The position numbers were made by a program, and so were the translations under genes. Below are positions 24,773 to 36,527 of a stretch of 64,000 nucleotides of DNA, piece after piece. The DNA comes from Parapristionchus giblindavisi (taxonomy: Eukaryota; Nematoda; Chromadorea; Rhabditida; Diplogasteridae): assembly GCA_943737045.1 (NCBI GenBank), contig CALSFV010000222.1:124001-188000 (forward strand), read 5' to 3'. The notes under the pieces were generated by a model. That model worked only from the letters and a program-made list of their open reading frames with translations, ran no database searches and had not been told where the DNA came from. The first letter of the stretch is position 1. Each line of letters starts with the position of its first letter.

Positions 24773-25870
24773 CATAGAATACTGGCCAATGGGTACAATA
24801 AAAGAGATAAGAAGTGAGAAGAGCAGATGGAGAGGTCAGCTAGTAATGAGAAAGTATTGCAGTTGACCACAGAACTTGTCTATATCTTTAAAAGATTTCG
24901 ATACTAGAAATACATTTTACTGATACATACAGGAAACCAACATATTTAATTTAATTTATTTAATGCAGCATTTAAAACAGCAAGTCGATGAGAGCTTGTT
25001 GGTTGTAAAAAGATGTTGTAAAAAAACTATTGAACTTAATGATTATGAGAGAACAAATTTCAGGTCGAATTATTACAAGAAAAGTTAATTTAGTGATTTC
25101 TTCTTTTTTAATTTTAATTGAGAAAAAATATAAAGATGATTGATTGAGCAGCTGATTTAGGGAGAGTGACACGCACCAACACATACAACATTCTTTTAAT
25201 AAAATATCCTGAATGCTTCCCCAAGAACAGGATCAGAACAGTATGTCACACACTTGTTTATGAGTTTCATTCTTTTAGGTTAAAACATAATTTTGTATGT
25301 GCACATTTTAATATTCACGGGGATTTTAATGTTTTTCAACTCACAATAATATATAATATTTATAAATTCATGGTTAATTGAGTGTGTCTATAATGAGTTC
25401 AATCTTATCAAGATATACGAAGATAAAGATAAAGACAACGATAAGATAGTAGATATATAAATAGAGAAGATAAAGACGAAGATAAGATAAGAAGAGAAAA
25501 TAAAAGATAAGGTTCTATGGTCAACTGTAATTTTTTCCCATAACCATAATATCTGTCGATCTGACGTCAGTTCTGCTCACTCTTTGCATCACTCATTGCA
25601 CCCGCTGGCCAGAATTCTGCCAATTGGAGTGACGCTTTAATGCTCGTACGGACAAGGGTCACGTACTAATGGGCGGAGTCTCATACATTTGGGACCATCT
25701 CTCAGTCTGCATGCATGGTCTACTTAGGGAGTGGTTGTATCTCTGTGTCATTCTGTTATTCTCTGTTTTACACTTTCCATATGTTCCACGAACTTACGCG
25801 TAAAATATTTAAGTGTCATGTTTTCAGGTCACCTATATTGGCCGTACGAAGGAATGTATTTTTACTACAT
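24773..25870. repeat. Second inverted repeat of the GGTCACCTATAATGGCCG block
   Basis: The left part (24773-24960, minus orientation) is truncated and abuts a fragment of the TTATACGCACAA MITE end. The right part (25505-25870, plus) is the full block ending TTTTCAGGTCACCTATA. The centre contains purine-rich AAGATAAAG repeats. Confidence 0.55.
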
Positions 25871-26383
25871 GTTGAATCTTTTATATCATTGGATTATGAA
25901 TAATGAATAAAAGGTGAGTAATGTTCACTATTTCATATTTGTTTTTTTTAAAAATCATTTTCAAATGTAGAGTACAGTAGAGATCAGCAATCGTGATTTC
26001 GTGCAAAATGATTTTTGCTAATTAATGAATGACAAGTCGTGTGCGCTATTGTCATGATTTAAAAAAAAGTTTCGTGCAAACTCAACTCATCTCATATTTT
26101 TTATTGAAGTTGCGATTAAAATAAACCTATATTAACTTTGCCTTGAAAATGATGCAATAATGCACGACTTCGCAAGAAAATATAAGTGAAAATCGTGCCG
26201 AATATATTTCAATCATTTCATCATCGAACATTAGTGCACCCGGCAAAAAAATAAAATAGTGTATAAAATTGAACTAGAGGTCTATAATTTTATGTTCAAT
26301 TCATTTCACTAGAGCACTTTTTGCATTTAAATGACCATTGTACCTCGATGATTGAGGTAAACTTAACTTTATTTTATTTTTGA

Positions 26384-26635
26384 ATTAAAATATTTTCACA
26401 TCTATTCAATGATACACTGCAAGAATTTGCAGATAAGATTAGGACTAAGGCACAGTTCGCTATTCCTGCAATCAAAGCGCCGGAACGAGAACAGCTGATG
26501 ATCGAATCCTTCATCAACGGATTAAATGAGTCAATCAGACTTCAAGTTAGGGTGAAAAATCCATCTACGTTTGAGGACTCCGTCCAGTCATCACGTCTTT
26601 GCGAATTAGTACAATTGCAGGAAAAACGTGAGTGA
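26384..26635 (+). pseudogene. LTR-retrotransposon gag fragment
   Basis: An ATG-less open frame encodes a typical gag capsid segment: NDTLQEFADKIRTKAQFAIP, then FINGLNESIRLQVRV and PSTFEDSVQSSRLCELVQLQ, ending at TGA. The pattern (LxxFADxIRxxA...F(I/V)xGL...P.TFEDAV) is that of Ty3/gypsy and BEL-type gag. No LTRs, protease or polymerase adjoin it, so it is an isolated relic. It lies inside one duplicated unit and is absent from the other copy. Confidence 0.75.
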
Positions 26636-27136
26636 AATCAACTACATATTGGTTGTCGAGAAGTGCGACACGGGCATTCTCCAAGATAATTCCATCTTTA
26701 TACTATTTCATCTCAGCTAAAAAGATGTGATGACGATGTGATTTATTTGCTGAGGATGAACAAACTAAAGATGGAAGACACTATGGAAATGAAGAACACA
26801 ACGGTGAAATGTATTGTGTTAAGAAGTGGCAATATGGCGCCGTAACAACCGAGGATGCTCCTGAGAGGTAATGAATACCACGTCATAAGAACATCAATCA
26901 GTCATCCGAGAAGAAAACATATATGAGGGAAAGTGGACCAGAACTGCTATCATTCGAATCTCGCAGTATTGATTAATTTTATGATTATTGATTAATTTGA
27001 TTGTGATAAAGCTTACCATTCAATTACATGGTTACACGACATGAAAAAGAACAAGAAGACTAGAACAAGAGAATTTTGTAAAGATAAAATAAATTCAACC
27101 TAATCAAAAAATTTTTCTAAAAGCACACTCCAACCT

Positions 27137-27225
27137 AATTTTACTCTACGCATTACCAACACTCTCCCACAGAATGAAGAAAAAAACGAGAGAGATAGTG
27201 ATCAGAGTGGAACTGGCTTACAGTG
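27137..27225. repeat. CTCTCGC hairpin family, copy 2
   Basis: TTTTACTCTACGCATTACCA, a loop ACAGAATGAAG, then ACGAGAGAGATAGTGATCAG followed by AGTGG. Paralogous position to copy 3 at 32.11 kb. Confidence 0.6.
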
Positions 27226-27569
27226 TGCCTTAAAACCAAATCCTGTATGCCATAACTTCGCAGAATCGCTTAAACGAGATTGAAGATGATGTTAGAGAAG
27301 TAAAGTACTTAAATTTTGCACTAGTTGTAGCTGTTGTAGCTGCAGATAGTCACCATCTTGAAGAATATGTTCATCTACTACTGCAATCTTTTTTTGTAGC
27401 TTTACTTTTGTATAGGATTTATAATATTACCTTAACTAATTCTTAATCAATTTTTTTTAACGATTTTACTCTGGAAATAATATCAATTCTCTCCATATGT
27501 CGCATTTCAATTAAATATATTCGTTTTCTGGATATATCTAGTGTTTTCATCAATCTTATAAAGATATGA

Positions 27570-28010
27570 GAAGGTTCCATGGTCAACTGTAATACTTTCT
27601 CATAACTATTATCTCCCATCATCTAACGTCTACTCTTCTCACTCATTATACCCGCTGGCCAGTATTGTATGAGTGGGAGTATCCAAGGCGTGTTCGAGAC
27701 GCATGCTTCTAATGAGAAGGGTCATGTAGTTATGGGCGGAGTCTGATAGATATAGGACTATCGTTCATTCTTCATGCATGCTCTTCTTAGGGAGTGGTTG
27801 TCTCTCTGTTTCAATCTGCTGTACTTTTTTGACGCGATTCATGTCTTTAACTGGATATTTAAGTGTAATGTTTTCAGGTCACCTATAATGGCCGTACAAA
27901 GAAGTGTATTTTTACTACATACATGCTTAATCGTTTGTATCATTGATGAAAATAATGATTATAAAGTGAGTATTTTTCATTATTTCATTTTTTTTGTTTT
28001 CCCACAATAA
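27570..28010 (+). repeat. Third copy of the 5' block with intact small exon
   Basis: Block ATGGGCGGAGTC...GGAGTGGTTGTCTCTCTG followed by TTTTCAG and an exon 27879-27968 coding SPIMAVQRSVFLLH to NNDYK, ending at a consensus donor GTGAGT. No following exon was found before 28.1 kb. Confidence 0.5.
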
Positions 28011-28552
28011 TTTAGAAAGGTACCATTAACACCATTAGCACCATTAACATCATGTGAGGTGGGGTAAGAGAGGGGGTGCTCTCGTATTTCAAAATGTAAA
28101 GTGCACTTATCGTTTTCATTTGATGTAGACTTGTAATCTTCAGATCAGTAAAGTATTTTCTCATCGTCAGTAGAAGGAACAGTATCTATTGGACTAACCA
28201 TTTGTCCATGAGTGTGTTGAGGGTCATTCCATCTACCCTCACTCCTATTCACCATTGACCTTTTCACTTTCATTATTATGTGGGCGGAGTCATCCCTGTA
28301 TGTATATAAGGGCCACGAGGCGATGCCTCTATGCCGATTCCTGAACCAATGAATACAGAATGTGATGTACTCTACCTTTGTTAGAACATTCTGAGGGGAA
28401 GGAAATAGGCCACTAGTAGAGCCAACCGACAAGTAGTGCTGGGTGAATTCCCGGCGCTGGATTGGATCGAGCTTTGGGAAAGGATATTTGTAAGTCTCTT
28501 GTATTTGGTTGTTATGGGTCTATATTATTATTATTTTGTTCCATCCTTTTCC

Positions 28553-29757
28553 CTTATAAGGGAAGGGTACTTGGTCGTGTGCGTGAGAATCTAACAAAAT
28601 GTATATGGTTGGAAAGAGGACAAAATTCTAAGACTTTTTGGTCTTTTCGTTTTGACGCCTCGGACTTCCTAAGGACCGAAAATCGATTTTGAAAAAGTGT
28701 AATTCCATGGATGAAATTCGATGGGTCCAATGGCAGAGATATCTATTAGATACCTCATCTCGCCCTTGCACTCCCTTCCCAAGCAACACGTGGCGTAGTG
28801 GGTAAGAGACTCGTCTATAAATTTTTCGTTTGTTCGGATTCAATGGTTCGATTCCATTGACTGCAACTTTTTTTTGGCTCATTTTATTTTTGATCAAACT
28901 CTTTTTTATTAGCAACTTAGCAATAAATGTACGAGCCAATACTTAACAACGGTGCATATTGGGCCAGAAACATGAAAAGCAAAAGCTAACTCTGCAGCGC
29001 GGACAGATGGTACAGCCTGGCTCGCTACAGGGGCAAGGCGTAGAGATTCCTTGGCCCAACATGCCGCTCATGGGTGAATCCCAGGGAGGCGGGCGGGTGT
29101 CAATGAAGCCTCCCTTGAAGAAACCGTAACCGATATACGGCTTGAAGGCGTAGCTGCCCAGGCACAAATGCACTTGCAGGGCAATTCGAGCAGGTTGTCG
29201 CGAGCGGATATACGGTAGTCAATTTGTCGGACGAGTTCCGAAGTTTGAAGCGACGTAAGAAGATACTAATTGGCCACAAACTGGCAAGATATCATCCATT
29301 TGGAATAACAAACTGACCTTAAACTTGCCGAAACGGGCTCTCAACATCCGTTGGGAAGCGGTTGTAGATACATAGTGGTCCACGCAAACGATCGATGAAA
29401 ACAGAAATATAATTTGATCAAAAATAAAATGAGCAAAAAAAGTTGCATTCAAAGGAATCGAACCATAGAATCCGAACAAACGAAAAATTTATAGACGAGC
29501 CTCTTACCCACTACGCCACGTGTTGCTTGGGAAGGGAGTGCAAGGGCGAGATGAGGTATCGAATAGATATATATGCCATTGGACCCATCAAATTCCAGCT
29601 ATGGAATTGCACTTTTTTCAAAATCGATTTTCGGTCCTTAGGAAGTCCGAGGCGTCAAAACGAAAAGACCAAAAAGTCTTAGAATTTTGTCCTCTTTCCA
29701 ACCATATACATTTTGTTAGATTTTCACGCACACGACCAAGTACCCTTCCCTTATTAG
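28553..29757. mobile_element. Foldback element with tRNA-like arms
   Basis: Arms 28553-28880 and 29430-29757 are inverted copies, with outer ends AAGGGAAGGGTACTTGG. Each arm contains a tRNA-like block: A-box-like TGGCGTAGTGGGTAAGAG and B-box GGTTCGATTCC in a perfect AATGG/CCATT T-stem (left arm), followed by a T run. An acceptor stem cannot be formed. The unique 550-base centre holds a cysteine-rich minus-strand ORF. Confidence 0.75.
28943..29173 (-). CDS. Cysteine-rich ORF in the loop of a foldback element
   Basis: 76 codons, GC-rich relative to its surroundings. Reads YIGYGFFKGGFIDTRPPPWD, then CPCSEPGCTICPRCR, then FCFSC. The paired cysteines look zinc-ribbon-like. No splice context is resolved and no family is recognised. 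It may be a gene fragment captured between the arms, or non-coding. Confidence 0.3.
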   Translation of the reverse strand: MHLCLGSYAFKPYIGYGFFKGGFIDTRPPPWDSPMSGMLGQGISTPCPCSEPGCTICPRCRVSFCFSCFWPNMHRC

Positions 29758-31393
29758 TTTCTCTCGCGCTTTTCATCTTTTGAATTGCGTAAGCTCGATC
29801 ACATCAAGTGAGAGGTTGGATTCTTTTAGTTTTAATAGAAAAAAATATTCTTTTAGTTTTTTTTGAAGTATAATATTGCCCTAATTTAATGTTATAATGA
29901 TAGAGAAAAAAAAACTACATGGTTCGTAAGAACTGGGAAATCTTCGTCTTATTCATAGATATACGATTGTTGTGTTATGTGAGAATTTAACTGCACTGAT
30001 GATGTGACGATAGTCACGAACCATTTCCCATTTAAAGATATATCTAATATGCTCTCATTAAAAGTGATCTCACATAAGATAACAACCGTCTATCTATCAT
30101 TATTATTTTTTATACTTGTATTCCATTTATATTCAAGAAGCTAACTTACGATAATATTCTCAGGTTGCGGTGCTCTAATTATCTACCGTTTCTCGCTAGA
30201 AACGTTCACTCGGAATGCTATCATGACGTTAGAAATGAAAGTATACGAGAAGAATATGCCGATTACGTGAGCAGAAACGATAAAGTTAAAAAGTTCCATA
30301 GAGACTTTTCTCCAATAACGTAACATCTTTTCGTCCTTGTGAATCAACTAATGTGTAAAATTTATTTTCATTTCGTCCGGAAGCTTATATTATGTTATTT
30401 TGTGCCTGCATCGAGAAATAATGCATTTCATATTGTTAACTTGTTGTAACATTTTTTTAAATTTTGTTTGGTAAAATATTTGACATGAAACACATTTATA
30501 TAACATATTTACATGTTTGACATGAGATAAAGTATGTTCGAAAAAATAATACACACTTGTGCCAAGGAAAGTGTAAAACTTTCATTGCACCCGCTGGCCA
30601 GAATTCCGTCAATGGGAGAGACGCTTTAATACTCGTACGGATAACGGTCACGTACAAATGGGCTGAGTATGATACATTTGGGACCATCGCTCATTCTGTA
30701 TCCATACTCTTCTTAGGGAGTGGTTGTCTCTCTGTGTCATTCTGTTATTCTCTGTTTTACGCTTTCCATATGTTCAACGAACTTACGCGTAAAATATTTA
30801 ATGGTAATATTTTCAGGTCACCTATAATGGCCGTATAGAGGAATGCATCTTTACTACATGTTGAATCTTTTATATCATTCGATTATGATGAGAATAATGA
30901 TTAAAAGGTGAGTAATCTTCAATATTTCATATTTATTTTTTAAATCATTTTAAAATGTAGAGTATAGTAGTGATCGTGCAATCTACTCATTCTCATTTAT
31001 TTAATTGAAGTTGCTGTTAAAATAATCCTATATTATTCCTTAAAATGTCTTGAAAATGATGCAATAATGCGCGACTTCGCACGAAATCGTGCCGAATGAC
31101 TTTCAAGTATTTCAACATCGAAGATTGTCACGCTCAAAAAGAGCGTATAAAATTGAAATAGAGGCATAAAATTTTAGGTTCCATTCATTTCACTAGAGCT
31201 CTTTTAACGTTTAAATGACCATCGTCAAAGTAACGTCAAAATATTTCTTTCAAAATATTTCATCAAAATATTTCTTGCTAACCTTATTCATATCATTCCC
31301 TAACTAAAGTTCAATTTCAAATTTTTTAGGATATTCCCGAGATGATATCGCTGAGACTAGGATCGCGCTGTCTACTCTACTACAGAATGGTTA

Positions 31394-31663
31394 TTGAGAG
31401 AAACCAAGTGATCCTCTTCACGAACAATTCCATCATAACGCCCATTCCATCCAACACGAAGGATACGATTACAGTAGTGGTGTTTGTTCAAATAACGTGA
31501 GCACTGTGATTTGGGAAGTTGCATCAGGAATCAAAAAGTGTAGATGCATGAAAGGTGGAAGACTAGCCAGCACTACTCCGATTCTGCTCAAACAGCAATC
31601 AACGTTCACTCTGCGTTCAGACACGTTCAGAAACAACAAGTGGAGTCTTGTTCACTCTTTCTG
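31394..31663 (+). CDS. Coding-like exon of unknown function
   Basis: After a possible acceptor (TATTGAG) the frame runs about 88 codons to TGA: KPSDPLHEQFHHNAHSIQHE, GYDYSSGVCSNNVSTVIWE, then KKCRCMKGGRLASTTPILLK. The aromatic-W and CxC pattern faintly recalls FLYWCH-type zinc fingers but the spacing does not fit well. It replaces the gag-containing middle of the other duplicated unit. An alternative frame (IPEMISLRLGSRCLLYY) is open over the first part. Confidence 0.35.
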
Positions 31664-32109
31664 ACTTTCCCGAAGTTACCAACTTGAAGAGATGGACGAA
31701 GGATCCAGCTGAGAATGCACGAGATGAAACATGGATGCAACCATGGACATCAGGAACATAACGGTGGAGTGAATGGAGTTAAGGAATGGAAATATGGCGC
31801 CGTAACAACCGAGGACGTTCCTGAGAGATAATGAATACCACGGCGTAAGAACATCAATCAATCATCCGAGAAGAAAGTATCTATGAAGTAAGGTGGACCA
31901 GAACTACAATCACTCACAACTAGCAGTATTGATTAATTTTATGATTTTTGATTAATTTGATTGTGATAAAGCTTACCATTGAATCACATGGTTATATTGT
32001 ACAACGGCATGAAACGAACAAAAAGGCAGTTTTTTTTGAAGAAACCGTGAGTGACCTGAGCCTGAGCCAAGTGAGCATACGAAAAACTTAGAGAGGCACA
32101 CTCCAAGCA

Positions 32110-32195
32110 AATTTTACTCTCCGCATTAGCAATACTCTGACGCAGAATAAAGGAAAGCGAGAGAGTGCGACTAGAGCAGAATTGGCTCACGGAGT
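32110..32195. repeat. CTCTCGC hairpin family, copy 3
   Basis: ACTCTCCGCATTAGCAATAC, a CAGAATAAAGG loop, then GCGAGAGAGTGCGACTAGAG. Confidence 0.6.
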
Positions 32196-32282
32196 GCCTC
32201 AAAACCAAATCCTGTACTCCAAAAGAGATTGAAGATGATGTTACAGAAGTAAAATACCCAAATTTTGCAATAGTTGTAGTCG

Positions 32283-32963
32283 TTATTGTTGTAGATACTC
32301 ACAAGGAAATCCTTTCAGCTCGCGGAACGCAATCCAGATGAAAATTTGCACAGGCATGGTTGAAAGCAATAGAAAATGATATGTGAAGTCGGAAAATGCA
32401 GCAGGGCAATACCCGAGCCGCAGCATCAATCCAAACTTGGTCAATACTTGGCGCGTTTTCGCCGCCAACAATTTGAATTTATTGTCCCTATCTCTGAAGA
32501 ATGGTATTAATTTGATTGGTGAATGCATTGGAAAGTATCTCGTACATTACAGACAAAAAGATTCCGAAAAGATAACATCAAAACTGTTGTACGAAGGAAC
32601 TGCGCCACCAATAAGGTTGCAATCATTGCTTCAGAATGTGGCGAATGCGCGCTAAGTTTGACCAAATTTGGATAGATGCTGCGGCTAGGGTATTGCCCTG
32701 CTGCGTTTTTCGACTTCACATATCATTTTCTATCGCCTTCAACAATGCCTCTGCAAATTTTCATCTGGAATGGTTTCCGCGAGCTGAAAGGATTCCCTTG
32801 TCAGCTTGGAAGAAAATGTTCATTTATCAGTGCAATGTTACGCAAATTTGCTACGAGAGTCCTGATATCCTTAGGAAAAAATAATTATACTTGTACAGAA
32901 GGTAATTTCCGCTTGTATGTCCTCAAGGTATTCTTCGTTTCAAGAAAGGTATGGGACTGGTAA
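32283..32963. pseudogene. Inverted duplication of an unidentified coding exon
   Basis: The minus-strand stretch 32283-32528 and the plus-strand stretch 32636-32963 encode closely similar hydrophobic peptides: GYCPAAFSDFTYHFLLLST and GYCPAAFFDFTYHFLSPST, then PVQIFIWIAFRELKGFPC and PLQIFIWNGFRELKGFPC. The minus copy ends at a consensus donor GTGAGT; the plus copy has lost it (GTCAGC). Amino-acid conservation across silent changes suggests both descend from a real exon, probably of a membrane protein. Family not recognised. Confidence 0.4.
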
Positions 32964-33016
32964 TGAACAACTCCATGAGGCCGGTGAGGAGCTCGCTGTT
33001 GCTACACAACGACTAC

Positions 33017-33256
33017 TCTGGTATTTCAAAACTTGAAGTCTACTTACACTTTCACTTTAAGTAGACTTGTAAGTATACTTTAAGTGAAACGTAAGTCTAC
33101 TTAAAGTGTGACGTCACTCCGTAAGTCTACTTAAAGTGAGACGCAAGTTTACTTAAAGTGAAAATGTGACGTCACTCACTTTAAGTAGACTTAAAGTAAA
33201 CTTCAAGTCGGTGACGTAATTTAGGTCGACTTTAAGTTTTAAAATACCAGAGTATG
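33017..33256. mobile_element. TACTTAAAGT-type MITE, copy 2 (uninterrupted)
   Basis: Inverted ends TCTGGTATTTCAAAACTTGA and AAGTTTTAAAATACCAGA. The interior is made of CTTTAAGTAGACTTG units. It provides the empty-site reference (TTTAAGTAGACTTG) for the nested copy at 36528-37627. Confidence 0.75.
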
Positions 33257-33354
33257 CACGGTTAATGTGAATCTCTGGAAAAATCGTTCAGCCGAGTTGC
33301 TTGATCGACTTTTTGTGGTGGAGACCCGCGAATGTTCATGCAAATTCCCCACAT

Positions 33355-33475
33355 TTCTCTTGCGCAGATGCCAAGTGATATTCGAGAAGTTGGCGCAACC
33401 ACTCATCTATCCCATAGCGCAGTGGTTCAATTGCGTTCAGAGTCGTTACCCATTTGTCGCAAGTTGAAATCCTAA
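33355..33475 (+). repeat. tRNA-derived repeat, copy 1
   Basis: CCAAGTGATATTCGAGAAGT leader, then A-box-like CATAGCGCAGTGGTTCAATT and a weak B-box-like AGTTGAAATCC. Leader and A box recur together near 41.0 kb, so this is a short tRNA-derived repeat family, not a functional tRNA. Confidence 0.45.
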
Positions 33476-33574
33476 TTACCTCAATTTTCAAAAAGCGCGC
33501 CTTTCCCTGCACGGGCCTGATGGGTTCATTCATGTTTCTTGCGATCAATAAGCCGAATCATCATAAAATAAATA

Positions 33575-33790
33575 TTGACCGTATAAAATACACTTGTTTA
33601 TTTGGTACGAGAGTAGCCAACCACTGCCACAATGAATTTCTATGTTTAGAGAGAGAGCATCGGTGAGAGAGGAGTTAGATCAGAGAGAGCGAGGAAGGAA
33701 AGGGGGAAAGAGTGGGGAGTTATTCGATAGTTCTTCCTCTGTTTAGCAGCAGTAGCAATGCAATTATGCAAGTACATTTTATACGGACAA
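33575..33790. mobile_element. TTGNGCGTATAAAA MITE, copy 2
   Basis: Ends TTGACCGTATAAAA and TTTTATACGGACAA with flanking TA. The interior differs from copy 1 and is purine-rich. Confidence 0.75.
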
Positions 33791-35651
33791 TACGGTAGGT
33801 AGAATATCTTTTGCTACCTTCTTTTCACAGTTTCTTTACGAAAATATTCGAGGAACTAAAACTTTAAGATCATCACTTCTTTTTTTATCCTCAAATCACA
33901 ATGAAAATTATGTTTGTTTCATAGCTATAGTACCATTGATGACAATAATACTTTATTACGTAATGCATATCACGTATGCGAATAGTTCTAAATGTTTTCA
34001 TGATGTTTGCGATGGATTAATCGGTCCACTTTTAATTCACTCTCAACGTAGACTTGTTGTATAAGCCTGCCACATATGTGTTATGTCGATCTAACTTGTG
34101 GTTTCCCGTCGAATAACGAAAGATTAACGAAAGATGCGATAAATTACGCATTCACCTGTACACATACCACGTTAGATCAAAATGTGAAAGAGATGGGAAT
34201 TGCGGGGCAAAAGGAATGCTGAAGGCGACTTGCCAAATCTGTGGTGCCTTGGTGTGTTATTGTAATAATGAGACGATAGTCATTAGACAGAGCGGCGCAC
34301 CTCAGACAGGTTTGGTTGCGCGGCGGAGATTGCGATAGAGACAATCATTGGATGCCATCGCGCACGCACATCCTCTCTAATGAATCCCACCATACCCGTC
34401 TGGCATCCGCCGCGCCCTCTTTATATTCAATCTTTTTTCTAAAACTTCTGCCAGCGGTGGAAAACGATATTTCATTGGTGCCCTGCTATTACAGAGGCTG
34501 AACTAACGTGATACTATTGCAGAATCACCTTACACTATGGCAAATTAACTTTTATTTATAGAACCTGATTAATTTCCAAAACTCATTACTTATAATGTTC
34601 CCTCTAACTACAATATAGGTATGCATATATCAAAGAGTGGCATTGCGCAGAAAACAAACGACTATTTCATTAGAGGAATCGGCCATTAGTGAATGAAACT
34701 ACCAAAACAGTTGTCAACTGACAATGATAAATAAATATCAACATACATTTCGCTTACTGAAAAGGATCAAGTACAAATGGCGTAGCTCATTATCAAACCT
34801 GTCTTTGTCTAAGAAAATGATTGAATATATAAGAGAAAAAGATTTCGAAATTTTTTGATGACGATTGCGATGAATTAACAAAAAAAGTTGACTACTAATT
34901 AAGCTGAACTTGCTTTACCATACTCATCGTCATTCTCATTGGAGATTATCCCTTATTTTATTTCACTCTCATTGTAGATTTGTTTTATTGTTGTGAGCCT
35001 CAGGCATATTGTTAAATAAATATATTTGTCGTATCATATGCTACCCCATTGTGTCACATTACATTATGTATCCAACTATTTTCTTGTTTCGTGTCCTTAA
35101 ACATATTGTTTCATTACGTACCCGCATAATAAAGTTATTATTGTATCTTACAATTTAAAGGCAAATTTTAAAGAACAATAATTGAGAATGTGTTATGACT
35201 CGTGGTTTCTCGCCAAATGAAGACATATTAATAACCAAAGACACCTGTAATAATGAACGAATGCAAAAGCAGACATGTACTCTCTTTTCACCTGGCGATC
35301 ACAACGACAAATTGACTTTTGTCTGAAAATTAATATACAAGAGCGTTCTCGATCTCATATTGAACATTTATTCCCTCTTAACAATTAATACTCCCTAATT
35401 TTATCACTATTAATCAGCAAAAAGTCGCGAAAAAAATGTTTCGTTTACAACTATCACATAATTACTTGCAGCTCATAACATGATTAACATAGTCTCGCGC
35501 GTTGTAATATATTTGTGTTGGGCATTTTATAAAAGAGAGACGAAAACAAATGACTATGTCATTAGTTCATAGTGTGTCCCTACGGAATGAAATTCCCATA
35601 GTACCCAAGGTGAGAAAAACAACAAAAATAATCAACATAAACTTCCTGTTA

Positions 35652-35886
35652 TTGTGCGTATAAAATGTACTTGCATAAGAAAATGACACTGTGCTCTAAA
35701 GAACGGAAGTCGCTCAAAGGATAGATCTCGCCCCGCCTCTCGATTGTCTCTCCGCTGCCTCTCTTTAACCCGGCTGACCTTCGCCGCGCGCTATTTGATA
35801 TATAAAAGGGATCGGCATAGTTTCTGAACCATGCAAAACAAGAGAGTATCTTCTACAAATAAAACAAGTGATTTTTATACGCTCAA
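35652..35886. mobile_element. TTGNGCGTATAAAA MITE, copy 3 (inverted)
   Basis: Starts TTGTGCGTATAAAATGTACT, ends TTTTTATACGCTCAA, flanked by TA. It lies just 5' of the first recognised exon of the 36-43 kb receptor. Confidence 0.8.
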
Positions 35887-36527
35887 TAACAAGAAGCGAT
35901 CGACTTCCATAACTGATGTGCCATTAAAGATTTGATTTCCTATCTGATTTCACATTTTAAACGCTTTCTGTTATGTGATTGTGATTTCAGAAGTGTCATT
36001 TAAAAAAATATAAACTATTCAGGTTTCTATCTGCGGTTTCACCGCAAATCTCGTAGCATTGTTCACAGTCCTACGCTCCGTGAATTTGCGAAATTCGTGA
36101 GTGAAGAAAGGATTGAAATTACTAATTTAAATTATTGATTTGTAAAATTATTGAAAGGTTCGGAGTGATGTGTGGATTTCTGTGCGTTAACAACATGACC
36201 GTGTTGGCTGTGAACTCATTTTGGTACATTCTTCCCGATGATATTCCCGACTATCAAATTGATTCGATTATGAGCAAGACGGTGGGAACGGTACAGTACA
36301 TTTATTTATTTGACTAGCACGATATACCCAGTTGCGACAACATCTGACGTACTAAACACATTCATTATTTCTTTCTTTATCTCGCATTAAACAGACGTCA
36401 CAGAAATAAATATTGGTGGTGTATTCGGATATATTTGAAATATTTTATTTAATATTTGAAGTATTTTATTGCCTTAATTTCCCTTCTTTCTGCAATAGTG
36501 TACGTGGGATATAACTATTTCATAACC

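Larger units (their letters stand above)
25505..27250 (+). repeat. Duplicated unit, copy with gag fragment
   Basis: Homologous to 30580-32230 over its 5' block, the 25.9-26.38 kb segment and the 26.7-27.25 kb segment; the middle differs. Shared coding-like stretch near 26777-26869 (read EEHNGEMYCVKKWQYGAVTT then EDAPER before GTAATG) matches 31746-31829 in the other copy (VKEWKYGAVTTEDVPER), conserved at protein level despite base changes. A CTCTCGC hairpin follows at 27.14 kb. Gene identity unknown. Confidence 0.55.
30580..32230 (+). repeat. Duplicated unit, second full copy
   Basis: Same 5' block as at 25.5 and 27.6 kb (the small exon here has an in-frame TAG after SPIMAV). The next segment (30.88-31.27 kb) parallels 25.9-26.38 kb, and 31.69-32.23 kb parallels 26.7-27.25 kb including the KYGAVTTEDVPER stretch and a CTCTCGC hairpin at 32110-32195. 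Confidence 0.6.

Noticed and set aside
28145..28440. Promoter or LTR suggested by TATATAAGGGCC
   Set aside because: No second LTR, primer-binding site or linked pol sequence; a TATA-like string alone is not enough.
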